A stretch of DNA of 64,000 bases, from the NCBI GenBank assembly GCA_021397845.1, contig CM038048.1, forward strand, positions 28,766,727 to 28,830,726. Direction: 5' to 3'. The notes beneath the pieces were generated by a model that saw only the letters and a program-made list of their open reading frames with translations, had not been told where the DNA came from and searched no databases. The position numbers and the translations under genes were made by a program. Origin of the DNA: Areca catechu (Eukaryota; Streptophyta; Magnoliopsida; Arecales; Arecaceae). Positions within the stretch are counted from its first letter, which is position 1, and each line of letters opens with the position of its first letter. Shown here piece after piece: positions 1 to 10,728 of this stretch.

Positions 1-600
1 TTTGAATCATATTTGGTAGAATTTAGCATCACTATCCATCCTCTGCTATAGAATTTTTTAGATTTTTTTCTGCATCAATAACTATGTCAAAACTTGTATC
101 ATCTAAAATCCTAATTTTTTGAATTCTGCTATTTTTGCACTTGACTTAACCAAACCTAACCAACATCCACACACCCCAATCCTAAGCCCAATTTGCTGCC
201 AACCTAATCAACCTAAACATAACTTGCCACCTAATAAAACACACATAAAATATTTTTTTTTCTGATTGTTTTTGGTTTCATCAGGACCATCGATTGCCAT
301 CATCTTTTTAACCTAATCTTAAGGGCAACTGCTATCTAACTTCAGGACAGGATTTCATCCCCTGTCCTGGGCTCAAAACATCCATCATCATACTGACCCA
401 AGCCTAAATTAAAATTGATTAGACTTAATTTGCCCTAGAGGGCTAGGTGACACCCAACAGGTCGGGTCCGAACCGTGTGGGCCAACAAGTGCATTTAATC
501 TTTTAGCTATTACTGAAAGCTGTTGTCTAAGGTTGGGGGTCCAGAGTCAAACGACCTAAGTGGACTGGTGGTTTATAATTAGGACCCTATGACAAGCAGG
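1..600 (+). mobile_element. Ch-1 chromovirus leader, left part (outer element)
   Basis: Non-coding leader of an outer Ty3/gypsy element whose 5' LTR lies off the left edge. From about 310 it matches the leaders of the complete elements here: a stretch ending in 'aagggcaact', a 'cccctgtcctgggct' block, and 'cttaatttgccctagagggctagg' type wording (compare about 43600-43740 and 2200-2340). It is interrupted at 600 by Ch-2 and resumes at 5476. No ORF of note. Confidence 0.7.
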
Positions 601-1592
601 TAGTGGGGGCACCAGGCTCAGAAAGAAGAAGCTTCAACTAATACCAAGTTCTTTATGGATTGAGACTAGGAACTCAAGTCTCGTATGAGTCCTGTATGTT
701 TATTGAGTCCTGTTTTATTTTCTTTTGGGGTTTTAAAGTTCAATTAGAATTCAATCAAGAGTTCAAGTAGAGTCAATTAGGCTTTGTACTGAGTCAAGTT
801 CAAGAGCTACTTGAAATTGGGCCAGACCAGCTTTACTTGGAATGCCACATCATCATGGACCACCGGTGCCAACTCATCACCAGAGGACGTCACATCACCT
901 TTGCCATGTCAACTCCAAGGGGCACCATGGAGAAGGATGCGCCATGTCACCATGCCACCTTGCCACGCCACATCATTGCCACCTCACCTTCCATGTGGCA
1001 TCATTCAAATTTTAAATTACATGAAAGCTACAAGTGGTCGACCAATGAGTGTTTTCAAATTCAAAGGAGGTCGGCCAACTCCCCCCACATCCCTCCAAAC
1101 CCTCCATCAAATCCTCCAACCCCCCTTGTAATCTTCCTCAATTTGGGGAGTTTTTAAATTTCAAAAGCTAGCTTTGTGAGGCTTTTAAAAGCCTTGGACG
1201 CCTATTGTAAAGGGGATTGGAAAATGAATGAAATACAAGTGAAGTTTTGAAGCAAATTGTCTTGTGTTCTTGTGTGAAAGTTTCTTCCTCCATGCCAAAG
1301 CCAATTTTTTTTTTTCTCCAAGCAACTCACCATTCCAGTACAAGACGAAGGCATTGGAGTCGGCCAGATCTTCTGCAATTTCTTCTTTGTTCACAAATCC
1401 TCCCAACCTTTCTTTACATTTGTCTCTTTCTTCCTTAACCTTTGATCTTCAATTGCAGGGTCCTTCGAAGTCTTTGAGTTGAGAATCTACCTTAGTACTT
1501 TTGATCTAAAATTTAGTACCTGTTAATAGGCTTCATTGCTCTCATTTCTCAATCCATCATTTAGATTGCATTCTCTTCATCGTGCCGCGTCA
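601..1592 (+). repeat. Ch-2 5' LTR
   Basis: 992-bp direct repeat of 4193-5475. The first ~540 bp (U3) and last ~100 bp are nearly identical to the 3' copy, but 1150-1488 is clearly diverged and shorter than its counterpart 4760-5368. The end is ...GCCGCGTCA, immediately before the primer-binding site. ORFs inside (811-1131 and its shadow) exist in both LTRs only because the LTR is duplicated. Confidence 0.85.
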
Positions 1593-1595
1593 AAT

Positions 1596-1607
1596 TAGTA
1601 TCAGAGC
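1596..1607 (+). promoter_or_regulatory. Ch-2 primer-binding site (tRNA-iMet type)
   Basis: TAGTATCAGAGC lies 3 nt after the 5' LTR. It is the plant initiator-Met site TGGTATCAGAGC with one G-to-A change. It would prime minus-strand cDNA synthesis. Confidence 0.85.
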
Positions 1608-2624
1608 ATGGTTGCATTAGGGTAGAATAGTTTTCTTTAAATCCAAGCAAGATCTAAAATTCATGCCTCCTGTGCGGGTGTACTCCAGTACACTGTCACG
1701 ACCCATGGAAATAATGAGCCCCTGGCCGGATGTGAATTTTTTTAGATTGAAGTTTGGGTAAGCCATTGCACTTGTTTGATTAGGTTCTGTTTTTCTGAAA
1801 ATTTGCATATGTTTACTGTAATCCGTCTGCAGCTCCAAAGGCAAGTCACTAATTTTTTGTTGAAATATTTTTTTTATAGTTCCTTTTTAAGTTAGTTATC
1901 ACCATATTAAATTTCATCATCAGAAAAGAATTATAAAAAAAATGAAAATTTTTGCAGTTCGACACTGTCATTAGGGTTCTGTTATGTCCTTTTTATTTAT
2001 CTTCATTTGTAGGATCTGCTTAGAGTAGTACTAATTTTAGTTTTAAAATTCCTTTCATCTACATTGAAAAATATAAGTTAGGAATCCTCTGTGAATTTTT
2101 TAAAATTTTTAGACATTTTTTCATCACATTTTCCATACCACTTTCAAACTGCAACACACTTCTGCAGCACCTTTGCATTTCATTCATCTCATGAGAAATC
2201 AAATTAAGGGCATCAATTTGACATAGGGTCAGGGTTTCATCACCTGTCCCTAGTCCAAAAATCACCAACCAGCATATCGATCCCAGCCCGTTAATTAAAA
2301 TTGAGTAGAACGTTAACTGCCCTAGTGGGTTAGGGACACCAACAAGTTGGGTTCAGGTCAGGGTCAAGTTAACTGTGTCAGCTAATTGGTGTGTGCTTAC
2401 TGGCTTGGTGTCTAGGATTGGTGCATCAGGGCTTGTGATTTGGTCCGCCTACCTGGCCAATCTCAGATTGGTGTCTAAGGTTGGCAATCAGGGACCTTCA
2501 CTCCCCACCACCTACCTGGCTATGTCCCATAAGTACTACTAGCTAGTTGGTTCACTTAATTAGACCTCTAATTTGTGCTCTAGGTCTAGGAAACCTTAGC
2601 TCGAGCTTGAGTCTACTTGCATGC
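1608..2624 (+). other. Ch-2 leader with shared leader module
   Basis: About 1 kb of untranslated leader. 2407-2520 holds a module also present in the other chromoviruses and in both Ty1/copia elements here: GTGTCTAGG, then ACCTGGCCAAT, a short spacer, ATTGGTGTCTA, a GGGAC block and a final CACCTACCTGGC. The CCAATC/GATTGG arms can pair. No coding signal was seen. Confidence 0.65.
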
Positions 2625-2759
2625 ATGAAAACTAGATCAGGAGCCTCATATTCACCTGTCCAGACCCAGTCCAGTGTAGCCATGGACCTGAATCTTGAAA
2701 CCATGCTGAAAGGCCTAAATGATCTAATGGCCCAATTAAACCAAATGCTAGCTAAATAA
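2625..2759 (+). pseudogene. Ch-2 gag N-terminus
   Basis: Opens with MKTRSGASYSP, the same N-terminal signature (M-x-T-R-x-G) as the gag ORFs of Ch-1, Ch-4, Ch-5, Ch-6 and Ch-7, followed by a short hydrophobic/Gln heptad-like helix (LNDLMAQLNQML). It stops after 44 codons, far shorter than a functional gag. No capsid domain or zinc knuckle follows, so it is a truncated relic. I place the start at 2625 by alignment to the sister elements. Confidence 0.7.
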
Positions 2760-2801
2760 TTTTCTTTAGACCAACCAACTCCTACTATCCCATTAGCTCA
2801 T

Positions 2802-3540
2802 ATGAATGATAGGAGTAAGAACCCTGAAGTACAAGTTGAGTTCATGAATACTCAAGACTTAGGATATCCTCAAACTGAAGGGCTAGGGAAGGAAGAAGGC
2901 AAGTCTGAACCTAGTAAATATGTGTATGAGACTGACATAAGTTTAATAGATGAATATGAAGGGGAAGACTGTGAAGAGAACAACTTTAGTACCTTACCTG
3001 AGGAAACCTTTGGTAAAGAAAAGATTATTGAGCCTAGTCCTGAAACATCAGAACAACCAAAATTTAGTGAGGACTTGGTTCCCGTAAGACAATGCCCTCA
3101 GGAAGAACCCAATACTTTAGCTTTGACACAAGAACTCCTTCAGTTACCTGAGAAGAACCCAATCATTTTTTAGAAGACTTTGCCGATAACCTTCAACTAC
3201 CTAGAAGCATCCCGCCCGTAGATCAATATTCAAATCTTAAGGTCATCATGAGTAACCAAGGTCTGTTTCAAGATTCCCCTAAATTATCCCAAGACTCGGA
3301 TTCCTATTTCCAGCCTTTCCTTAAGTATTATCCTAATTTTGGAGCCATTAAGTTTCATTTTGATGAGATTACTAGGTTGCATGAGCCTTTAAAGCCTATT
3401 CCTTTTGCTACCTACTTTTGGAAAACCTTATGGCATTTGCTAGGAACCCATGGTAAATTCTCATGTGCATACCAGACCAGGGTCAAACCTAGAGAGTCAT
3501 TAATCAGTTAGGTTTAGGCCCTAGAGAGTCCAATAAAATT
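2802..3540 (+). pseudogene. Ch-2 acidic linker fused to integrase-core fragment
   Basis: 2802-3173 encodes a 123-aa Glu/Asp-rich segment containing VYETDISLIDEYEGED, matching 'VYEADASLVDEYEGEE' type motifs in Ch-1, Ch-5 and Ch-7. After stops, 3248-3511 continues with a SYFQPF....F.EITRL segment that ends in PIPFATYFWKTLWHLLGTHGKFSC. The last part is the integrase core seen intact in Ch-4 (FTSYFWKTLWHLLGT). The same join occurs in Ch-5 and Ch-7. The function of the acidic part is unknown. The frame is broken by at least one stop. Confidence 0.75.
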
Positions 3541-3659
3541 CATCTGAATAAGGAAGCCTAGTTCAGTCTGCATTTCGTAAGTGCTTATGTAAGTTTCTGA
3601 GTCCGCTGAGTCCTATGCATAGCATGTTGACGATTTGCATCATGAAATAAATTTGAGCA

Positions 3660-4192
3660 ATGAATCCTACAAACATAGGACTAATTCAAGAAAGAAAGTC
3701 AAGGAATTCTATGAGAGAGATCATGTTCCCATCCGGGACTTTCAAGAAACTACATACCCGTGGTGCAGGCCCCTTTAAAGTCCTAACGAAGATTAGATCT
3801 AATGCTTACATATTGGAATTACCTTCAAACCTAGGTATCAACCCGACCTTCAATGTCTCAGACTTGATAGAATATAAGGAACCCATGATGATACCTAGTG
3901 AGCCTTTTGGGCCTGACCATATTTTTGAGAGTGAACCATTACCCGAGTATCCACAAACAACCATTCCTCAAAAATGAGAGAAAACTAAACAAATCCTGGA
4001 TAATAAGATTGTCACTACCAGAAACAAGGATTACTATCGATATTTGGTCCATTGGCAAAGGAGACCAAAATCTGACGACTCCTAAATCGCTAGAGAGGAC
4101 CTGCAACGACTGGACCCGGACTTATTTGAACAATATCAAAGCCAGGCTGAACCATACTCGACAGGGTCGAGTTCCTCCCACCCGGGAAGAAT
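3660..4192 (+). pseudogene. Ch-2 integrase C-terminus and chromodomain
   Basis: 3660-3977 encodes the post-core integrase region (KKLHTRGAGPFKVL, NAYILELPSNLGI, FNVSDLIEY). After a stop, the frame continues through a chromodomain (YRYLVHWQRRPKSDDS, then a stop where Trp is expected, IAREDLQRLDPDLFE) and runs through SSSHPGRIG straight into the 3' LTR. Plant chromovirus chromodomains guide integration to chromatin. This copy has two in-frame stops and cannot make the domain. Confidence 0.85.
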
Positions 4193-5475
4193 TGGTGGGG
4201 GCACCAGGCTCAGAAAGAAGAAGCTTCAACTAATACCAAGTTCTTTATGGATTGAGACTAGGAACTCAAGTCTCGTATGAGTCCTGTATGTTTATTGAGT
4301 CCTGTTTTATTTTCTTTTAGGGTTTTAAAGTTCAATTAGAATTCAATCAAGAGTTCAATTAGAGTCAATTAGGCTTTGTACTGAGTCAAGTTCAAGAGCT
4401 ACTTGAAATTGGGCCAGACCTGCTTTACTTGGAATGCCACATCATCATGGACCACCGGTGCCAACTCATCACTAGAGGATGTCACATCACCTTTGCCATG
4501 TCATCTCCAAGGGGCGCCATGGAGAAGGATGCACCATGTCACCATGCCACCTTGCCACGCCACATCATTGCCACCTCACCTGCCATGTGGCATCATTCAA
4601 ATTTTAAATTACATGAAAGCTACAAGTGGTCAACCAAGGAGTGTTTTCAAATTCAAAGGAGGTCGGCCAACTCCATCCACAAATCATGCAACCAGCTCCA
4701 CCAAATCCTTCACCAAATCCTCCACCAAATCCTCCACATTTCATGTAACCCCCCCTAATATTTCTCCATGATATGGAGAATTTCAAATTGATTGAAAGGC
4801 CATTAAAAGCCTCTTGTACGCCCATGGTAAAAAGAAGCTTTTTGGATGAAATGAAATTTAAGTGAAGTAGTAGTTGAAGAAGGTATTTTTTTTGGTAGTA
4901 TCCTCTTGTTTTCTTTGGGTGTGTTTGATTTTCTCTTCTCAAGCTTTCAAGTGTCCAACGCCAACATCCACCTCTAGGGATCCATGCCTCCATCGAAGTT
5001 TCCTTGCCTATTTGGTTTCTTTGTTTTGATATCTTTCAAATTGGTCCCAGTCTAACCCGTTCATTATGCAGGATCCTTCTACGATTCGGAGTTCAAGAAA
5101 GGGTTCTCTTGCCAAAGATCAATGTTGAATGAAACTAGTTTCTTTGGAATGCCAATCATCCACTTCAGGGCTAGTTCGTCTAAGAGCTTCAATGGATCTA
5201 CCAGGGAGTGATCATCTTGGGTAAATAACACCTCCTAATCTCTTAAGTCTGAGTTATTGAAGATCGTTGCTAAGGTTTAAATTCAATATTCATTAGCCCT
5301 AATCTTCTCTAGGATTTAAATAACTACATCGCGGCGTAAGTTCCAAATTTCAGTGCTCCTTCCATAGCTTTACCTTAGTACTTTTGATCTGAAATTTAGT
5401 ACTTGTTAATAGGCTTCATTGCTCTCATTTCTCAATCCATCATTTAGATTGCATTCTCTTCATCGTGCCATGTTA
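4193..5475 (+). repeat. Ch-2 3' LTR
   Basis: 1283-bp partner of 601-1592. U3 is about 95% identical by eye to the 5' copy. The middle (about 4760-5368) carries a different and longer R/U5-like sequence. The last ~100 bp, starting 'accttagtacttttgatct', is near-identical again. The end is ...GCCATGTTA. The first bases also encode the tail of the chromodomain ORF. Confidence 0.85.
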
Positions 5476-5656
5476 GCAAGGAGAGCCTCCCACCACCCCA
5501 CCCCCTACCTGGCCAGTGGAAGGATTTGCTGTTGGGTTAAGTGTAAGTTGAGCTGACCTACTCAGTTTTGGCTCTAGGTTTAGGAAACCCTAGCTTGTAC
5601 TAACCCTTGCATGCTTGGCTGCACCACATCACCTTGATTGTCTACTTGTTGAATGT

Positions 5657-6208
5657 ATGACCACTAGACTAGGAACCCAATGCCAGAAATCTAAACCCCA
5701 ACCTAGCTCAACCATGGACCCCAGTCTAGAGGCCTTCATGAAAACCTTGACTGAACGATTTGACCAGATGGACCACAGGTTTGACCAGACTATTACCCAG
5801 CTGAACCAAACAACCACCCAAACCCAAACCCAGCTTGCCCAATTGACCACCCAGATTAACCAGATGACCCAATCCAATAACCAAACGATCCATATGATTG
5901 ATTTATTAGATGACCAAATAGGAACCCTAGACAAGGCCCATAGAGCTGAACCCTTATCCTATAATCCCCAGGAACACATAGTCCCTAGATATGAACCAAG
6001 TAATAACCCACTATTCCTCAGTCTACCTGAATCCTATATGATTAATACCCCTAGATTTAAGCCTAGTATTAGTCAATTTTTCCTTAATCAATCCCCTCTT
6101 ACCATCCCATTGGTTCACCAGGAAGACATTGAAGAGGATATATATGAGGCTGACCCAAGCTTAGTGAACGAGTATAAGGAAGAAGAGGAGTCCCCATCGA
6201 AGGCTTAG
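5657..6208 (+). pseudogene. Ch-1 gag N-terminus with acidic tail
   Basis: About 183 residues from MTTRLGTQ, the M-x-T-R-x-G start shared with the sister elements. Residues ~20-90 are a long Gln/Thr/Asn-rich heptad-like stretch (RFDQMDHRFDQ, repeated QLNQTTTQTQTQL) likely to form a coiled coil. The C-terminal 25 residues contain EEDIYEADPSLVNEYKEEEE, the acidic motif of the non-autonomous family. No capsid major-homology region, protease or RT follows: the sequence passes within ~80 bp to a chromodomain scrap. I chose the internal ATG at 5657 rather than the upstream one at 5615 because of the conserved N-terminus. Confidence 0.7.
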
Positions 6209-6289
6209 AGTTAGATGACCCTGATCACACCCAAGCTGTAATGGAAGAGTAGTTAGGGGAGACTTTAAGAGAGAACCCTGGAGGATCAT

Positions 6290-6467
6290 GCCATCAGTAC
6301 CTGGGATGGAGACTGTTGGCGATACTTGGTTCGGTGGCAAGGTCAGCCATAATCTGAGGACTTGTGGAACGCTGGTGCGGATCTGCAATGCCTCAACCTA
6401 GACCATCCTTGAGTAGCCAAATTGACCCTTACTTGACAGGGTCGAGTTCCTCCTGCCTCGAGAGAAT
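6290..6467 (+). pseudogene. Ch-1 chromodomain remnant
   Basis: Reads WRYLVRWQGQP, stop, SEDLWNAGADLQCLNLDH, then a GRVPPASRELK-like tail entering the LTR. It matches the chromodomains at 3978-4150 and in Ch-4 and Ch-7. Nearly all of pol has been deleted between the acidic gag tail and this point. Confidence 0.75.
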
Positions 6468-8045
6468 TGAAGGGGACACCAGGATCAGACATAGATCACT
6501 GGATCCCATATGGTTTACTAATTAGGGTTTTTTTTAGAACCTTAGTCATGTGTCACAATTTTGTAAGTAAGATTGAGTCTTATAATAAGTTGAGACTAGT
6601 TGATTGTGTCTCAACCCCAGTCCAGTATCGAGTCCTGTATTTTAGTATAAGTCCAGTATGAGTCCAATTTTTGTACAAGAGAGGAGGTTACCCTATTTTG
6701 GAGTTCCACGAGGCCTCATCCAGGAGTCAGAGGCCACTACATTAGCTTATCAAATTTTGTGTGACACCCCAGGATCCAAGATGCCTTTTCAAATACCCTC
6801 ATTCCTTCCAGATGCACTCAAGATGCCCAGATTCTCTCCAGATGCCAGAGTATATTCTTAGACCAGGGCATATCATGGATCTAGAGGTCCATCTACACCC
6901 AGCCTAGGAGAAATCAAGCTTAAGTGCCAGGCCCAATCCTTTAAGAACCAAGATTCCAGTCTGATGCCAGAAATATACCAGCCCAAGCACCCCAGCTTCC
7001 AGGAAACCCAAAGTCTACGTGCCCCAAGCCCTTGGCCGGCCCTTGCTGCCCCCCATGAAGCCCAACAAGCTAAATGGGGCATCCTTAATGGTTGACCAAG
7101 TCCAAACATGGTGAAAGAGTTCAAATGAAAGAAGAAGTTTGAGTTTTTATTTCATTCAACTTGTATACTCCTAGTTCTAGGTTTATTTTGAAAACTTTCT
7201 TCCACATAAATTGTGTAAACCTATTCTAACTAGGAGAAGACTTGTAATCCCTTTAAAAGAGGGCATGGGAGCTCTATAAATACCCCACCCCTCTTCCTCT
7301 TGTAATCAATATTTTTATCATATGAATTAAACTTTGCTAAAATTTTGAGTTAATTGATATGTGCGCTTGTGTTGGTGTTGGTCTTTTGGTATTTGTTGGT
7401 TGCTTTGTGTTCTCTTGCCATCCCCTGTTGCCCTAGCATTCTTCCATGCCCTAGCTTGCTACCATCCAAGCCTTCATTCACCCAAGAGAAGAGTGCCCTA
7501 GGCTGCCCAAGCAAGGAGTCCATCTTTCACCAAGCCGCCCACTCCAAACCATGATTCCACCTTCTTCAAACCTTAATCTCCTTTTATTATTTTGTTGATG
7601 CTTTCTAGCAATCCTTTGATGCTTGCAGGATCTCCGAGGTGTTTTCCCTCCCCAGAGGAGGCCTTCTTTGCCTCCAAAACTGTCCAAATCAGCCATCTAA
7701 TCCAAGGGAATGGAAGCTTCATCATCCAGGCTCCAATCATAGTGTGAGTGATCTCTTTAATTGCAGATTCTTAAATCTCTGACTGGTAATATCCTTCCCA
7801 ACTCTTGATTTTTATTTTGTTAAAGATTAGCTATCCTAAGCCAAGAATTTATCAATTCTTGGGTCCTGACTTTATTATTTTGCATGAGCATGCTTGCGAT
7901 TATGATGATTCTTTGCATTGCTATTCATCCTGCCAGTCTTTACTTGATTTTGGAAATTTAACCAAATTAAATTAAAAAAAATTCTAAAAAAATTAGTTTA
8001 CTATTTTTCCTATATGTTTAGCAATCTTAGAGTCATCCTGCATCA
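6468..8045 (+). repeat. Ch-1 3' LTR
   Basis: Starts TGAAGGGGACACCAGG (diverged from family start TGGTGCGGGCACCAG) directly after the chromodomain remnant, and ends ...CCTGCATCA, which fits the ...GCATCA end of the other chromovirus LTRs here. About 1.58 kb. It contains a good TATA box at 7273. The 5' partner is outside the window, so the right boundary is inferred from the terminal bases only. Confidence 0.65.
7273..7283 (+). promoter_or_regulatory. TATA box in Ch-1 LTR
   Basis: CTATAAATACC is followed by a pyrimidine-rich CCCACCCCTCTTCCTCTTG stretch, typical of a plant Pol II start region. It is the likely U3/R promoter of the LTR. Confidence 0.6.
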
Positions 8046-8521
8046 GTGAAAAGATAAGTGGGGGAGTTACAACTTGAATTCAAGTTCAAAACTCTTGGGT
8101 ACCCCAATGGAGGTGAGGTGGCATGGTGAGGTGGCATCATGATGTGGCATAGGAGGTGAGGTGTCTTCCTATCTTGGCATGGTGAGGTGACGCTCCAACT
8201 TGGCAAGGTGGTTAGGGTGGTTTGCTCCATCCCATCTTGATGCTTCATTATCTTGATCTTACCGAATTTGAACCCAACTTGTCTAATTACAAGAAACTAT
8301 TTACAAGATCAAATTGATCCCAACAAGACTAAATTGAGCCTAACAAAACTAAATTGAAATTGAAATTGGAATGGTCTTGACTCTAATTAAGGGACTCATG
8401 CTAAAATTAAAAATAAAGTTGAAGATAAAATTGGAGTCTGATTTATTTACTTGTAATCCATATGGAGCTTGTGTTGACCTGATTTGTTTGGAGCCTCTTT
8501 CGTATCCTAGTGCCCGCACGA
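8046..8521 (-). repeat. Chromovirus LTR fragment (Ch-3)
   Basis: The right end, read on the minus strand, is TCGTGCGGGCACTAGGATACG. This is one base from the family LTR start TGGTGCGGGCACTAGGATC and is followed by a GAGGCTCC block like Ch-4. The rest is a low-complexity stretch rich in 'gaggtggcat' repeats, as in other U3 regions here. No internal domain is attached, so this is a truncated or solo scrap. The left boundary is set only by the end of Ch-1. Confidence 0.55.
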
Positions 8522-9130
8522 AATCAACTCCTGAGAGATGTCTACAACTATGTTTGTGCTAAAATTCATCAAGCACCAAAGAAAGAACTGGAGCTAGTGC
8601 AAGTGCTGGAGTAGGTGGTGTAGGCCAATCTCCTAAAGGTGTATCTACAAAAGTCCCTATCGGGGTGGCCCTAGTGATGGCACTCTGATGCCCAAGTCAG
8701 TATCGATACAAATAGTGGGGGTGTGTAAGCGGGAAGGCTTATGTACCTTTAGAAGTTTGCTTAGAACCCTCCTTTTAAAAGGATAATTCAAGGCAATTCT
8801 AGTGAGACCAAGATCCTATCGGATCTGGTGAAAGGTGGCTAGACTCCCACATGTCACTTGGGGCCTTTATGATAGCAGTGAGATATCTTGTTTTCTTAAA
8901 TGCATCCTTGTCATTAGTCTAAGGTAGGCCACTCTTCAGTGAGTGGTGGCTCAAGTTACGAGGCATCCAAGCAAGCTCACTGCTCTTGTAGAGATCCTAT
9001 AATGATTTGATGATTTTAGGATGTGATGGAAAGCTTTATTAGGTAGTGTTATATGATAGTGGTGGTGAGCATCAGAGTGCTATACTATGGGGGCTAAGAG
9101 TGGATATGCTGCTAAGGTAGTATCAATTAG

Positions 9131-9905
9131 CCTTCTAACCAAGCACCTTTGGGGTGGTCAATAGGGCTGGATGATGCCTTGGGGCATAGAAATTGACCTT
9201 TTCCATCATCCACTCAAGAGCTTATGGTTGAGCACCTTAGGGGCGATCGATAGGGCTCACTGATACCTTGAGATATAGAAGTTGGCCTCTACCATCATCC
9301 ACTCTAGGGCCTCTAGCCTAGTACCTTAAGGGCAGCCAGTAGGGCTGGCTAATGCCTTGGGGGCATAGGAATTGACCTTCACCATCATTTGCTCGGGAGC
9401 TTCTAGCTGAGCATCTTAGGGACGGTTGGTAGGGCTCGCTAATATCTTGGAGGCCTAAAAATTTGTCTTTGCCATCATCTACTCGAGGGCTTTTAGCCAA
9501 GTACCTTAGGGACAGTCATCAGGGCTCATTGATGCCTTGGGGGCATAGGAATTAACCTCTACCATCATTCGCTCTAAGGCTTCTAGTCGAGCACCTTAGT
9601 GATGATCGGTAGGGCTCACTGATGCCTTAGGGATATAGGAATTGGCCTCTACCATCATCCACTCAAGGGTTTCTAACTTAGCACCTTAGGGTGGGTCAAC
9701 AAGGTTCACTGATACCTTGGGGGCAAAGGAACTGGTTTCTACCATCATCTGCTCAGGGGCTTCTAGTAGAGAACCTTAAAGATGGTCGACAGGACTCATT
9801 GATACCTTATAGGCAGAAGAATTGGCCTCTACCATTTTTTCTTCGGGACTTCTAGCCAAGCATCTTAGGGGTGATCAGTAGGGCTCACTAATGCCTTGAG
9901 GTGGT
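9131..9905. repeat. 90-bp tandem repeat, about 8.6 copies
   Basis: The 'agggct' landmark recurs at 9163, 9252, 9341, 9431, 9521, 9611, 9701 (aaggtt), 9791 (aggact) and 9880, i.e. a period of 89-90 bp. Each unit holds 'gcaccttaggg', 'agggctcactgatgccttggggg' and 'accatcatccactc' in this order. Units differ by roughly 10-25% by eye. 90 bp is 30 codons: the minus strand stays open for two units (9318-9500), giving a repeated ADDG..QFLCPQGISEPY pattern, but it is closed elsewhere. Confidence 0.9.
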
Positions 9906-10314
9906 CAGAGCGCATCATGTCAATAGATGCCTATTCCAACTGGAGTCCTTGATCCAAGTGCATATTGCTTAGCCAATAAAGTGCTATAGCACCATGGATC
10001 CCATGTGCTTGATCCAACCATATTTCCTATCAATATATACCCCCTACCTTCTGATCTTGGATTCAGCTAAATCATAGAAGTATTTTAAAAGAGGAGGATC
10101 ATGGGCATGGGAGCCCTTAAGCTAAAGGTGCACCATCTCGAGGTAGATCTGGTCAGGCAAGTTAATGATGCACCTTGCCTTATATTTCTCAGTGATGCTT
10201 CACAAGGTATGTCGCATTCACATCTATGTAATCCATGATAACTTGATATAGTGGAAAATCGCATTGCGATGCCAATTGAGTACTCCAAATCCATCTAGGA
10301 ACTTGTATATCATA

Positions 10315-10326
10315 TTATATAAAAGG
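10315..10326 (+). promoter_or_regulatory. TATA-like box in relic
   Basis: TTATATAAAAGG is followed ~215 bp later by the ATG at 10537. This is consistent with a decayed LTR promoter. Confidence 0.45.
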
Positions 10327-10536
10327 ATGGGGCTATCTTCTCATGGTTTCTTCCATGTTCCGAGCTTGGGTTTCTCCTCTTAGGGCCTCCAGTTATCGTC
10401 TCCAGTCAAGAGCGCTAGCCTTCTTCCCATCTCCTTTAGAGAGTTTTATACCTTTGATCCTCTACCTCATCCAGATATCAGGTCAGCTTTCTTTCCTTTG
10501 TAGCAGTTTTCCTTTCCTTTTAGAATTTGAAGTTAA

Positions 10537-10728
10537 ATGTCAAGCCCTAAGGACCATAAGAAAGGGAAGGCACCCAGGAAGGAAGGGGCAAAAGGCCCTG
10601 ACATTCCAAGAATAGAACATGCTATGCCAGCTATCGGTGATCTGGAGGTGATCAATCTTTGATGGCTAGGGAAAATCATTCTCTCATCCGGTTGGCGGAC
10701 TGCATGCTGGACGAGTTTGAGTTAGAGC
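10537..10728 (+). pseudogene. Short basic ORF of the relic (possible gag start)
   Basis: ATG at 10537 opens MSSPKDHKKGKAPRKEG, a Lys-rich N-terminus, and stops after 41 codons. A neighbouring frame continues as MARENHSLIRLADCMLDEFELELKEL up to the Co-A insertion point, suggesting one frameshifted ORF cut by Co-A. I do not recognise the family. It could be the start of a gypsy-type gag. Nothing downstream is available to test this. Confidence 0.35.

Larger units (their letters stand above)
601..5475 (+). mobile_element. Ch-2: non-autonomous Ty3/gypsy chromovirus
   Basis: LTR element inserted in the Ch-1 leader. Both LTRs, an initiator-Met-type primer-binding site, a gag start, an acidic linker, an integrase fragment and a chromodomain are visible in order. 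Protease, RT and RNase H are absent. The LTRs start TGGTGGGGGCACC (TA instead of TG in the 5' copy). Flanks GCAGG (596-600) and GCAAG (5476-5480) are a probable 5-bp target duplication with one transition. Length is 4.9 kb against about 9.3 kb for the full-domain Ch-4. All reading frames are broken. Confidence 0.85.
8522..10728. mobile_element. Unclassified LTR-type relic
   Basis: No retroelement domain is readable. Suggestive of an old LTR and its downstream start: a 90-bp tandem repeat (9131-9905), a TATA box (10315), then a leader and a short Lys-rich ORF (10537). Co-A is inserted at 10729 (left flank AGAGC). The text around 8640-8700 ('gggtggccctagtgatggcactctgatgcccaagtcag') looks like LTR wording common in plant gypsy elements, but this is an impression from memory rather than a match I could test. 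Confidence 0.4.

Noticed and set aside
811..1157. 106-codon ORFs in Ch-2 U3, also found at 4403-4771
   Set aside because: Both copies are in LTR U3 sequence. Duplication of the LTR explains their conservation, and overlapping frames are equally open.
10343..10615. 90-codon hydrophobic ORF MVSSMFRAW...
   Set aside because: The ORF ends by running through the Lys-rich ORF in another frame. No family was recognised, and it sits in a probable transcribed leader.
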